A stretch of 64,000 nt of DNA from Vigna angularis (Eukaryota; Streptophyta; Magnoliopsida; Fabales; Fabaceae), in NCBI RefSeq assembly GCF_016808095.1, contig NC_068973.1, forward strand, positions 32,420,077 through 32,484,076, written 5' to 3'. Position 1 is the stretch's first letter. The number at the start of each line of letters is the position of its first letter. The notes beneath the pieces are model-generated. The model was not told where the DNA came from. It ran no database searches and saw only the letters and a list, made by a program, of their open reading frames with translations. A program made the position numbers and the translations under genes. Positions 1 to 12,700 of this stretch are shown piece by piece.

Positions 1-1798
1 AAGAGAGAAGAAGTCATGTGTGTGTATCATGTAAATGTGAAAAATAACTTTAAACGAATATAACTGTATTTCTCTTAACAAATTGTGATATAAAGTCATT
101 TTTAATTACCGATAAATGATTTTTATAAAAATATTAAAATTTAATTACAAATAAAGATTAAAGGAAAATTTTGGAATAAATAAGCCATTGTGAATAAATA
201 TAAAAAAAAAGTTTAATTCCAATGAATGGGTTACATATTTAATTAGTTATATTATAGTAGCCCATGAAATGAGAAGTAGTAAGAGAATAAAAAGAGAGGG
301 GAATATATTTAATTAACATGGTAAAAATGAAACCGATTTTACTTAAATAAGTAATGAAGATTATTTTTTGAAAAGGTGATTTTGAAATTTAAATTTCGAA
401 ATATAAAAAGGCAGAGATAGAAAATTGGAAGTAAGAGATGTTTGTGAATGGAATCTGAGTGTAGAGGAGTAGAGGCCCACCTGAAGCGGAAAAGCCCTAA
501 ACTGAGTAATTAGCTTATCCATATCTTATAACTTATATCTTTTCACTTTTGTCCACTTCTCCTGTCACTTCCTCCAAACACGCCTTAGCTTAAGACGCAA
601 ATTCCAAGTTGATGTATAAAATTTAAGAACTAAAATGGAAGAGAAGTTAAATGAAAAGAGACCCCCATCTAGGTAATGGAAAATGACCTTAGAATCAGAT
701 ACGCCTTATCAATGATATTCATCAAAAACCCCTTTCACAGGTATTATAAAATCTAAACCCCAACCAAATTCAATCAACAACAATAATTAATTTAACTACC
801 ACATTATCATACACAAACAACATAACTTTTATTATATGCTAAAATATATAAATTATATTTAAAAGTATAATAAATAAAATATTTCAAACATATAACCTAT
901 CTTTTAAATTTATGATAAATAATATAATTAAAATATTATATTTAATAATTTTAAATTTAATATATGTATCCGTGACATATATCAAATCAAGATTCACATG
1001 AAACAAAATTGAACAGGCAAAGAATAAAACCCGTGAAATGCGGGTTTGACATTTTTATTACGGGACACCGTCTAACAAATTTGACAGCAAAATAATTTTA
1101 AATAATATTTGACAATAAAATAATTTTCAGATGAATATCAAATTTCTTTTTTTTTATGTCCATTTTGGTACATATTCAATCATAAGATATTATATTTGTT
1201 TAGTTAATAAAGATCATATACTTCGTATGACAAGTAATTTTGTTATAATCAAACATTATTGGCAATAATAATATGTTAAAATAAAAGTAATTAATTTATT
1301 TGGTGATATTATATGTAAATAGGTTGGCTGGTTACTTGTTTGCCTTTTCTTGTGGATATCAAGATGGGTATTTCCAGGTCCAAAATGATAGTATTTTGAT
1401 ATATGTATTTTACTCTACTGTTTTAATGTATTTTAATTTGACTTTAATTTGTGTATATTTTTGACGTAAATAACTTTATAAGTCATAAAAAAATGCGTCA
1501 ATAAATTTATATTATCAATAAATTAGAAACCATTATATGTTCCTTAGTTTTTTTTTAAATCAAGAAATTATACAACAATATTTATAATTATCTAACAATG
1601 TTGTGAAATCTTTATATTATTGGATAAATGCATTTACTTCTCCTTCTAAGTATTTAATTTTAAAATAGGCACATATTATGTTTATAATATAAAAAATTGA
1701 ATGATATAATTTTAAAATAAGTATTTATAAAAAAATATTTTTCTCTCATCTTCTTTTGAACATTGTTTTTTATGTTTTTTTCTCTTTCCTTCTGTTTT
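1..1798. other. AT-rich intergenic sequence, no gene seen
   Basis: This stretch is strongly AT-rich with short poly-A and poly-T runs. I see no open frame with a recognisable domain and no long repeat. It looks like ordinary plant intergenic DNA. Confidence 0.6.
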
Positions 1799-2227
1799 CT
1801 AGGTATTTTTGTATTTTAGGTTCTGGTTTGTTTTTCTGATAGAGACATTTATGAATTCGACTCTCTTTTCCTTTCTCACCAGAACCCTATATATACGTAG
1901 GGTTCTTCTTTCTTCTCTTGTAACAAGAATATTAAATACATTTACAGAAATGAAAAGCTTGAGTTTGTTTCTTACCTTCCCTAGAGCATCTTTTTCGATC
2001 TGCTTCTCTTCCGACTTCCAGTAGCCATGGACGCTCACGGTAAGAGAGCTTTATGCTCTTCTTCTCCAAGCTTCCAGAAGACGTTTTCATTCTTTCTCTC
2101 TCTTTGCTGACACAGACGACCTCAAGGCAGTAGTTTTATCAGGAGATACTTTATCTCCTTTAGGCTTTGTGGACTGGGCCTCAGCTTTAAGGCTTTTGGG
2201 CCTTATTTTAATACCTTCTAACATTTT

Positions 2228-2570
2228 TCTCACTTGTTGATTCATCTCGACCTTATACTTGTGTCTATTTGTCTCTACTTTCAGCTAGGATCGAATCTTC
2301 TCGAACTTGATTATTCGACTTGGGCTAACTTGGTTAAATTTTCGACTCATATCAACTTGCCTAGACTGTGGTTCGGGTACACTTGTTTCAACCTTCGATT
2401 GGAGCCTATTCGAACTCAATCTTTGGTTGAAGCCTATTTGGCTCAACCTTCAGTATTTGGCTCGACCTTCGACTAGGGTCAACTCGACTTGATCTTTAGT
2501 CTATCATTTTAGACTAACATGGTCCAACTTTAGCCTGGGCAAACGTGATCTTTCGATTAATATAACACTC
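2228..2570. repeat. degenerate short repeats with a TCGACTT/TTCGACTC theme
   Basis: Words such as TCGACTT, TCGAACTTG and CTCAACCTTCG recur every 20-40 bases. A related patch (ACTCAATTTGA, TCGACTTGATC) lies at 4570-4800. The open frames here are by-products of this composition. It is probably an old, diverged tandem repeat or transposon remnant; I do not recognise the family. Confidence 0.4.
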
Positions 2571-3397
2571 ATACTAGGATGTCATTATTCTTTTGACTAA
2601 TTACTTAATTTACCTATGGTACCATGTTTTAACAAAACCAAAGATTTAAAATATCTTTATTTTTAAAATCCATTAGAGTTTCATTACTTAAAATCCAGAA
2701 CATTACAAATTTTATTACATATCCACAACATTTTTCAATAACACTCATACCTTTGAGTCCCATCACATCTCCTCATAGTTGTGTATCTTTTTCACCAACA
2801 TTTGCATTAACATTTTTTCTTGTATGAAATACGGTCATCGTAGTCAACTACGCACAAACAAGAGTGAGCTAACATAAACATAAAATGTCTCAATCGATAA
2901 TATGCTTCAATAATAACTTAACACATAAATCATTTCATCACATAAAATATATCACCTCATATTCAAAGCTTATTACTAAAAAATTAAAACAACATATAGT
3001 TACCTCAGTGTTATTATAACTCTCGTACACAACTTACCAACAACCACTCACCATTAGAGTAACAATCCTCACTATTTTTTCGTAAGTCTTACTAATAGGG
3101 TTCAGTTTCCATCAATATTATTTTTGAGATTCATAGATAATGATCAAAAAGTCTATAAAAATATACGTACACGAACATAATAACATAAGGTTTATACAAG
3201 TATACCTATATATTATAACATAATATACCTATATATTATAATTACCAAAGATACTAATACCATATAATATGTGTATTATACGTAGTTATGTAATATGTAA
3301 TATATCTTGTTATATATAAAACAAACAAGTCGTAATTAGTCCAACCAATAATTTTGACTTTGATATACATAAAATATATATAATAATATTGTTTCGA
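2571..3397. other. intergenic, no gene seen
   Basis: AT-rich sequence with short repeated words (for example TATACCTATATATTATA twice near 3203-3240). No gene or structured element is evident. Confidence 0.5.
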
Positions 3398-3689
3398 TTA
3401 TGAGGTTGAGTCACCAAAGTCCTTCACAATTTGCCTTCTTGCCATCCGGTCACGCTCCAAGCTTCGTTGTCTTGCTCTTCTGTTCGAGAGGGAACCTGTC
3501 AAAGATCCTCCGATGCCAAAGTCAGTATTCGAACCGTTCGGCAATTCAATAGAACAGTAATAAATGTGTAGTAAATGCAACCTATCTACCACTTACCTTT
3601 GACCTGTATTTATAGTTTTCACCATGGGCTTGAGATTAGTGAAAAGTTAATCACGACCCAAGTCTAGCCCAATGGCTCTAATCACTATT

Positions 3690-4050
3690 TACCTTAATCA
3701 TGGTTTTAATGACCCAGTTCACCTACCAGCCAATCGTGTACAACCGCCCGGTTGAATCGATTCAGCGCTGCTCCCTTTGGGTCGCTCGGTCCGTACGGTA
3801 CATAGATATTACTCACCCGAGTGAAAGGATGAATGATCGAGTAGAACAGTACGCAGTGAGTGCTTATGCAAGCTGTATAGCAATGCTGAGTGAGAGACAA
3901 AAAGCACAGTAAAAAGGATTGAAGAAACGCCGGTGGTTAGGCTGACGTAGGCACTGCTCTCTGGACAGCCCGGTCCGTATGATACACACCGGTGATTAGG
4001 TTGATATCGGCGCTGCTCTCTGAACCGCCCGGTCCGTATGGTACAAATAT
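3690..4050. repeat. GC-rich tandem repeat, unit about 59 bp
   Basis: Two adjacent units of about 59 bp run from about 3931 to 4048. Each begins CCGGTG(G/A)TTAGG, has CTGCTCTCTG in the middle and ends CCCGGTCCGTATG(A/G)TAC. A more diverged relative (CGCTGCTCCCT ... CGGTCCGTACGGTAC) lies at about 3735-3800. The GC content stands out from the AT-rich surroundings. It abuts a long TA array. It may be a satellite fragment or part of a transposon terminus. Confidence 0.5.
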
Positions 4051-4108
4051 CAAAACCACCATTTCATAAAAGAATTTTCAAACCTATAAACTTTCCAAAT
4101 TATTATAC

Positions 4109-4222
<114 letters not shown>

Positions 4223-4569
4223 CGCAGTACTATAAATTTTCAAAATAACATTTTAGCTTCTTTAAAGAACAATGCAATTTGTTCAAGAATGTACTGAATG
4301 GCAACACCGTTAAAATAAAATTGGTTTTCAAAACTTCTCCGTAACAAAGACTAAGCAATAAGCACAAGCTATACAAAAAATAATGCAAAGATAAGATTAG
4401 CTCCCCCTATGAACTGCTTCAGTCCACTTAAATAATTTCAATTGAAAAATATAATTAATTCAATACTTACACTAGTTCGAAGTTAAACCCAAGAACTCCA
4501 AGCTATAAACTCATGTTTTAACCATTTGAACTACTTAATAAGTTGATCATTTTACTTCTTGTTAAAATT

Positions 4570-4800
4570 TTAATTTAATTGTAGGATTTTATCGTTAGAA
4601 TTGACTCAATTTGATCTTTGGCCGAGACTAATTTAACTCAATTTTTGGTCAATGTTAACTTAATTTGACCTTTAGTTAGATCGACTCGGCTCGACTTTTG
4701 TTCTTGATCGACTTGATCTTCAGTCTGGATTGACTCAGCTTAATCTTAAGTTTAGTATAACTCAACTCAATCATTGATTTGATTCGATTCCTAAATGATA
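4570..4800. repeat. degenerate GACTCAATTTGATC-like repeats
   Basis: Diverged copies of GACT(C/T)AATTTGA and TCGACTTGATC alternate across this interval. They resemble the patch at 2228-2570, so both may derive from one repeat family. Confidence 0.4.
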
Positions 4801-6713
4801 TAAGACTATTAGACTTATTAAAGATTTTCTTACCGAAAAAGGAATGTATTTTTTTTAAGTTGAAAATGATAATACTTTAGGGAACCGATTTGATAAGTCT
4901 AGTAATTGGTGGTCGAGTTATTGATAGAAACTGATAAGATATTCACTCATAAAATATTTTCTAACACTCAAGTAAGTAAAAGTTTATAAAAAATACTTAG
5001 ATGTGAGATAGTGATGAGCAAAAGAAATGAATGAATACTCTTTACAAAGTTATCCTATATTTATAGATTTTTAGACATTTGGTTTTACGTAAAAAAAAGG
5101 TTTTGTTAAAGTGTAGTAATTAAGAGATATTTAGTAATCCATCCTTTTTACTTTTAAATAAAAAGTGATGCAAAGCGTCTTTATATGGATGTTTAGCAAT
5201 TAAGAGAAAGAGTTGGTATTTCAATTAAGGTGGGAGAAACTTCCAAATTTAAATAACTTTTACATAACATTTATGCATAATATACTAAAAGCTCAAGTAT
5301 ATAGGTTATTAAATGTGAAATCCTATCTGTTTCCATCCCAAAGCTTAATACTAAACGTTTAATAAATTGAATTAACGTATTAAAGAATTTTTAATTGTCA
5401 GCATCATTTAATTTTTCAACTTTCAGTTAATTTCGAATTTTCAAGGAGTTGTGTTTTTGCCAAACATAGTCTAAAGAAAAAAAATGTTATTAAAACGTTA
5501 AAGAAATATTTGATTGTAACTAATAAATATATTTATTACTTATCATTGACAAATATTTTCAGAAATCCGCCTAAAGCTTTAGAGCGTTAGGCAAGTTTTA
5601 TTGTTTTTAAAAAAAATTAACAATTTTACGATGACAAAAATTGCAAAAACGTGTCCAAATAAAACCACTGAAAAATTACAGTTCACACTAAAAGAAAGTG
5701 GATACTTGGTATAATTCAGGATCCTCCTCCTTGAATATTAATAAAAAGAATGGATTCATATATATTTCATAATATGAATAAAAACATTTAGTAAAAATAT
5801 TCAATGTCATAAGTAGGTCTTTGATTAGGTTTAGACTCTCTACCAAATATAAAGACAAATAATAATTGAGTAAAAGTTTTTTAATGTCATGATATTTGCA
5901 ATAAATTGCAATGTTCCCCATTAGCTTTCAAATTAAGTACACCAGGTCATTAATTTAAGCAACGTGTGGCAAATGGTAATCCCTACTGAAAATCGCAGTG
6001 AGTTTGACAGATTCTGAGTGTGGTGTGCTGTGAAATGCAGAAACGAAGGCATGAAAATGAAACTAAATTTGAGTGTTTGCGTTGAAGGTGAGTGATTTTT
6101 TGTGTGAAAAGTACAAGAGAGGAGAGACGTGGAAGATGCATTTGTTTTATTTATCGCAGAGTGCATAGGATAAGACCATGAACAGAGAAAAAAAGAAAAA
6201 GAAATATCTACAGAACAAAAACTTGTGGCTGCAATTTGTCTATCAATCCATTATATCTTTTCCCAACACAGTTAATTAATCCTATTCACTTCCTCTTCCT
6301 TCCAACATATCCCTCTCACTCTGTCCATTCTGTCAAACCCTTTCGGCTTTTTCGTACAACTAGCTACTGAAAGCAACAAAATACGAGTTTGTTGCAAAAT
6401 ATTCATAATTCCACCATAAACAGATTATCACAGTAAATGCAAGTGCCAAAAGTTTAAAACTCATCAACTCAATAATCACACGTTTCTTTTACCTATTTAT
6501 GGCTTAAAATCTTCAATTAAACAGGTTTGACAGAAAAGCCAGGACAAGAAGGAAAGAAAGAAGGAGAGAGAAGTTTAAGAAAAAAAAAAAAGATAAGATT
6601 GGATTAACAAATTCTGTTTGGTTTTCTTCAGCAGCGAGGAGACAGAAAGTAAAGACAAGTTATTAGATGAGATGGTTAAAAGTTGTTGAAGAAAGCAGTT
6701 TAAGGGTTTAGAT
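4801..6713. promoter_or_regulatory. upstream region of CRY1 (promoter presumed, no element defined)
   Basis: AT-rich sequence precedes the CRY1 start codon. The last 200 bases before the ATG are purine-rich (AAGGAAAGAAAGAAGG near 6550), as is common for plant 5' leaders. I cannot place a TATA box or transcription start with confidence, and a 5' UTR intron cannot be excluded. Confidence 0.3.
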
Positions 6714-9700
6714 ATGAGAGGTGGTGGTGGATGCAGCATAGTTTGGTTCAGAAGAGATCTGAGGGTGGAAGACAACCCTGCACTGGCGGCAGGAGTAAGA
6801 GCTGGAGCCGTGGTTGCAGTTTTCATCTGGGCACCCGAAGAAGAAGGCCAATACTACCCCGGCAGAGTCTCCAGGTGGTGGCTCAAACAAAGCTTGGTTC
6901 ATCTTGATTCTTCTCTCAGGAATCTTGGCACTCGTCTCGTCACTAAGCGATCCACTGATACTGTTTCTTCTCTCCTCGAGGTTGTTAAATCCACTGGAGC
7001 CACTCAACTCTTTTTTAATCATTTATATGGTCAGTTTCCTTTTCCCTCTCCCTCTTGGATCATTCTTTTCTGCCCCAGTATTTCATTTTCTGCAACTAGA
7101 ATGAATGTCCAGATTCTGGGAAGTTTGTTAGTCATTGTGGATTGTAGGAACCTAGATTACATCAATTAGGATAAATTCTTTATCCGATAGCAATGTACGG
7201 AACATGACATCACCGTTTTTTCGAGTGATTTGTTTGCCCCACTTACATGGACGTCTGTGATTAGTCATTCGTACAGATTGCTTCAGTCGGTGTTTGTGAA
7301 ATGTTTGTGCTTTGATATGTTGCAGATCCCCTGTCGCTTGTAAGGGATCACCGAGCAAAAGAGGTTCTGAATGCTCAGGGCATAACAGTACGTTCCTTCA
7401 ACGCTGATTTACTGTATGAACCGTGGGATGTGAATGATGTCCATGGTCGACCCTTCACAACTTTTGCGGCTTTTTGGGACAGATGTCTTAGCATGCCTTA
7501 TGACCCAGACTCACCTCTTCTTCCACCTAAAAGGATAATTCCAGGTCTACTCTGTTCATTCACTTCCTTTTCTATTGCATTTCTTTTTATGTTCAATCGC
7601 TGCTCCACGTTCATTACTCAACATTACTGTGCTCTCTTTACTTTTCCCTCTCTAGAGATGACACCATTAATGTAACTTCTTCATGCTTATTCTATATACA
7701 CAAATTTGGATAATGTGTTTGACTGAATTCTAGACCACTCCAAGATAGACAAAAAGTTTTTAACTAACCTTTTCAGAGTATTCACTCTAGGATCTTTAGT
7801 ACTGAGTGCTACTACCAACATCATTTTCATACTCAAATTAGTAATAATACATTCCAATCTTCTAAAATTTTTTAACTTGGGTTTTATCAAGTTCAAAAGA
7901 ATCAAGAGCACTCATTTCACATTCACATTCTCTTAATTCTAATTTACTTATATATATATATATATATATATATAATAAACCGTAATAAAAATTTGTAGTT
8001 AACAAATAACTATAAAATTATGAGAAGTTAAAAATAAAGCTTATAATTTTAATTGTGCTTCTTATTTATTGTTATTACAATTTTAATTATTTAGTTACCT
8101 GAGATAATTTTGTTTATACCCACATGGAATGAGATTTTAGATCCTAGCCCGCTTTAACAAGTTGGTGAACATTATTTCATCCTAGTCCAAGAAAGTTTTT
8201 TCGTTAAAGTTTGACATGGATTTTACGGATACCCACTATTTCAACTTTAATTGTTATACCTATCGATTCTAATTTATATAAAAATTTAAATTGATTGAGA
8301 AAGACTTTTTCTTTCAACTCACCTTATTTGAATTTTTTGATGTGAAATATTCAACAAATAACAGATTTTGTTATAATAAATTTTAAATGGTTTTAATACT
8401 ATCTTAAATAGTGAGGCCTATGTCTAAATCTTACAGTATCAATTTATAATGTAGGATTTGTATTTATTTATCTTATAATATCAACTTATATAAAATTTGT
8501 ATTTATTTATTTACTGAAAATTTGTTTTATGTATAATCGAAGTAGTGTTTCCAACACGATGTCCCAACACTTTTGTTTATACATTATTTATTAATGTTTG
8601 GTAATTTATAATATACTTTTTGTTATCATCAATAAAATTATTTTATAAAACATTAGAAAAGGGTGTGATATCTAAACCAATGGAGAAGCGTGCAAAGTCA
8701 GCGCTAGTTAACTAACCCAAATATTAGATAATCAAAATCAGATATTAAATCCTCTAAGCCCCTGGCTTAGAGTATGTTAAATATTTAGCTAATGTTAACT
8801 AATGTTATGCTGGTGATGGTATTTATAAGAGTGAAATGGGGGTTGAATTGACAAAAATAAGGTCCAAAGTTTTTTTGAACAATAGTACTTTGATTTCACG
8901 TAAGGACGAAGCAGTTTTTTCTCTAAGTTATGCTACTATCTATTATCCACAAAAGTGTCTTACTTGTGATGCTAGGGATAACAATGGAACCCAAGAAGCA
9001 CAAGTGTTGGTTCTCCTTACCCACCCTTGTAAATAAAAATCTAAATGATGACATTTTTCATACAAGTGTGAGTATTCATGAATATTTACTAAAAGAATAA
9101 AAGATATAATCTTTCAGGTGATGTGTCGAGATGCCCCAGTGACACATTGGTGTTTGAAGATGAATCAGAGAAGGCAAGCAATGCACTTCTTGCTAGAGCA
9201 TGGTCACCGGGGTGGAGCAATGCTAACAAGGCATTGACAGCATTCATAAATGGTCCACTGATAGAGTACTCAATAAATTGCAGAAAGGCTGACAGTGCCA
9301 CTACCTCACTTCTCTCACCCCATTTGCATTTTGGTGAGCTGAGTGTGAAGAAGGTCTTCCATCTTGCCCGCATCAAACAACTTCTGTGGGCCAACGAAGG
9401 AAACAAGGCCAGTGAAGAGAGTGTGAACTTGTTCCTTAAATCTATTGGTCTCAGAGAATATTCGAGGTACATTAGTTTCAACCACCCCTACAGTCATGAA
9501 AGGCCTCTTCTAGGCCACCTTAAGTTCTTTCCTTGGGTTGTAAATGAGGGTTGTTTTAAGGCATGGAGACAAGGCAGAACTGGGTACCCTTTGGTGGATG
9601 CAGGGATGAGGGAGTTGTGGGCCACTGGTTGGCTGCATGATCGGATACGTGTTGTAGTTTCCAGTTTCTTTGTGAAGGTTCTGCAGCTTCCTTGGAGATG

Positions 9701-12700
9701 GGGAATGAAATATTTCTGGGACACCCTTTTGGATGCAGATCTTGAGAGTGATGCTCTTGGTTGGCAGTACATATCTGGCACACTCCCTGATGGTCGTCAA
9801 TTTGACCGAATAGATCATCCACAGGTGTTGTGTTAGTTTTCTGTCAAAGCTACATAATTATCTTTCTTCCTTGACCTTTTGGATTTATGATAATTTGTTT
9901 GCTTCTGAATCTAACATTGTACCCTCTGTTACGTATCTGAGTAAACTAGCCAAATACCACCTCTCACTCTCACAACAATCACAATGGACGAATGAATCTC
10001 TTTTATTGATGGTAGTATTTGGATAAACAAAAGTAAACGATAATTGAGAGCATAACCTCCTTCAATTACTTGAGAGCATAACCTCCCTCACAGAATGCAT
10101 AGTCGTCTGTCAACCAAACTCAATAATCAAAAACATACCCTTAACCCTAGACTCTCCCTTTATTTATACTAATTATTTCCTAAATAAAATATTTCTCTAG
10201 AATAAAATCTTTCCCTAGAATAAAATATGAATATTGTTCTAAATAAAATATTTCCCTAAGATATATTCTTATTTACTATAATTATTTCTAAATATTTCCC
10301 GTCTATCCTAACTTTTGTCCCAGTTAGGATAGTCACTCTCCAACCGATCGAGTCCAGCTCCCGTTCGGCTTTGCTTGCCCTGCACCCTACTGCTCGGCTC
10401 TAGTTCTTCACCGCCTTCCACCGTTCCACCTGACCTTTCCATGTCTTCCACCGTTCGGCTTACTTCCCCTTGCCTTCTACCGTTCGACGCCCCCTGCCTC
10501 CTACCGTTCGGCTCCAGCTCTTCACCACCTTCCACCGTTCGGCTAGACCTCTCCATGCCTTCCACCATTCGGCTACCGTTCGGCCTTTACAGTCAATACC
10601 GTTCGGCCTCACTTCCCTCCTACCTTCCTTCTCCTTCTCATATACTTTCCAAACCTTATTATTACCCCCTACCTTATACCGTAACATTACACCCTGCAGC
10701 AAAACACCCTTGTCTTCAAGGTTGGAAATGTGAAACTTGATCTCCTGGCTTCTCTTCATCATCGTGTTATCATATGAAGGGTACTCACTGGCTGTTGCCC
10801 TCCAATTGAGGTCTGGAGGTTTGGGTGGTGGTAAAACCTCCTCCAATGTCTTCCATTCTTCGTCCAACATTCTGGTCACCACTTTTCCAGAATCATAAGC
10901 CCTGAGGAATTGGTCTTTGATGTCTTTTAGTACTTCATGTGGCTTTCTCCCTTCGGCTGGTGTATCAAAAACTGCAAACCCCCTGTTCTTTTTGCTGGCC
11001 CACCTTCTTACAGAATCCATTGTTCTCTCTAGGCCATTGATTCTTCCATCTGCCCTTCCTTCCAAAGCCTTCATTCTTCCTTCCAGTACTAGACCGTTCG
11101 GTTCCGGCAATTTTCTCACGTTCGGTTCTGGTTGTCCTCTCACGTTTGAATCCGTCAGTCCGCTACCGTTCAGTTCCAGCAGTCCCTTCCCATTCGGCTC
11201 GGTAAGTCCTCTGTCTTTAGGTTCCGCCCGTTCTCTCACGTTTGGATCTAGCAGTCTGCTACCGTTCGGTTCTGGCAGTCCTTTCGTGTTCGAATCCGTC
11301 AGTCCGCTACCGTTCGGTTCCAGCAGTCCCTTCCCGTTCGGCTCGGTAAGTCCTCTCTCTTTAGGTTCTGCCCGTTCTCTCACGTTTGGATCCAGCAGTC
11401 TGCTACCGTTCGGTTTTGGCAGTCCTTTCACGTTCGATTCCGGAAGTCCTTTCCCGTTTGGAGTTTGGACGTATTCTTCCACGGTCCCCGACTGCTTACT
11501 GGTCGTGAGTCTTTCGAAGATTGACCCCGTGTTTCTTTCTACGAATCGGATCACCATCGCCTCCTTTAAACCTTCCCAAGAACAATTCTTGGCTTTCCCC
11601 TTCCAAAATCTGAACTAGTATCCGGCCTTATCCTCCATACTGATGTAGGCTAGGCACATCTTCTCTTCCTCCGACACCCCTTGTAGTTCAAAAATTTTAT
11701 CAGCTCTATTGATCCAATTCAACGGATCAACCTCGTCAAAAATGGGTAGCTCTGCCCTTTTCCTCCAATTTGGTTGCTCCTCGTGGTATCCACTATCTCT
11801 CTCGCCTTCCCCTTCCTTTCGTCGGTCCTCCCTTCTCCCGTTGACAGACCCCTGGCTTCCATCCGAATTTCCATCTAGATGTCGGGCTCGCCCTCCCATC
11901 ATCCTCAGCAGTTCTTGCAAATCCTTGCGGACTGCCGCCATCTTCGTCTCCAATCCCCCCATGGACAGTTCCATGTTCTCTAGCTTTTTCTCCTCTCTTG
12001 ACTATCTGGCAGATTCCTCCCTCACGCCTTTTCTCCTCTCTGACGATCCGGCAGATTCTCACGCTTTTTCTCCTCTCTGACGATCTGGCAGGTCGGACCA
12101 ATTGTTACGTACCTGAGTATGTAAACTAGCCAAATACCACCTCTCACACTCTCACAACACGTAACAGAACAATAAACGAATGACAATCGACGAATGAATC
12201 TCTTTTATTGATGGTAATATTTGGATAAACAAAAGTAAAAACTAATTGGGAGCATAACCTCATTCAATTACTTGGGAGCATAACCTCCCTCACAGGACCC
12301 ATAGTCGCCTGTCAACCAAGACTCTCCCTTTATTTATACTAATTATTTCCTAAATAAAATATTTCCCTAGAATAAAATCTTTTTCTAGAATAAAATATGA
12401 ATATTGTTCTAAATAAAATATTTTCCTAAGATATATTCTTATTTACTATAATTATTTATAAATATTTCCCGCATATCCTAACTGTTGTCCCAGTTAGGAT
12501 AGTCACTCTTCAACCGATCGGGTTCAGCTCCCGTTCGGCTTTGCTTCCCCTGCATCCTACCGCTCGGCTCTAGTTCTTCACCGCCTTCCACCGTTCCGCC
12601 TGACCTTTCCATGCCTTCCACCGTTCGGCTTGACCTCTCCCCGCCTTCCACCGTTCGGCTTGACCTCTCCCCGCCTTCCACCATTCGGCTTGCTTCCCCT

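Noticed and set aside
1799..2038. Overlapping 70-80 codon frames on both strands
   Set aside because: No domain, no splice context, and no support beyond openness of the frame.
9089..9822. Minus-strand frames across CRY1 exon 3
   Set aside because: They are shadows of a conserved coding exon on the other strand.
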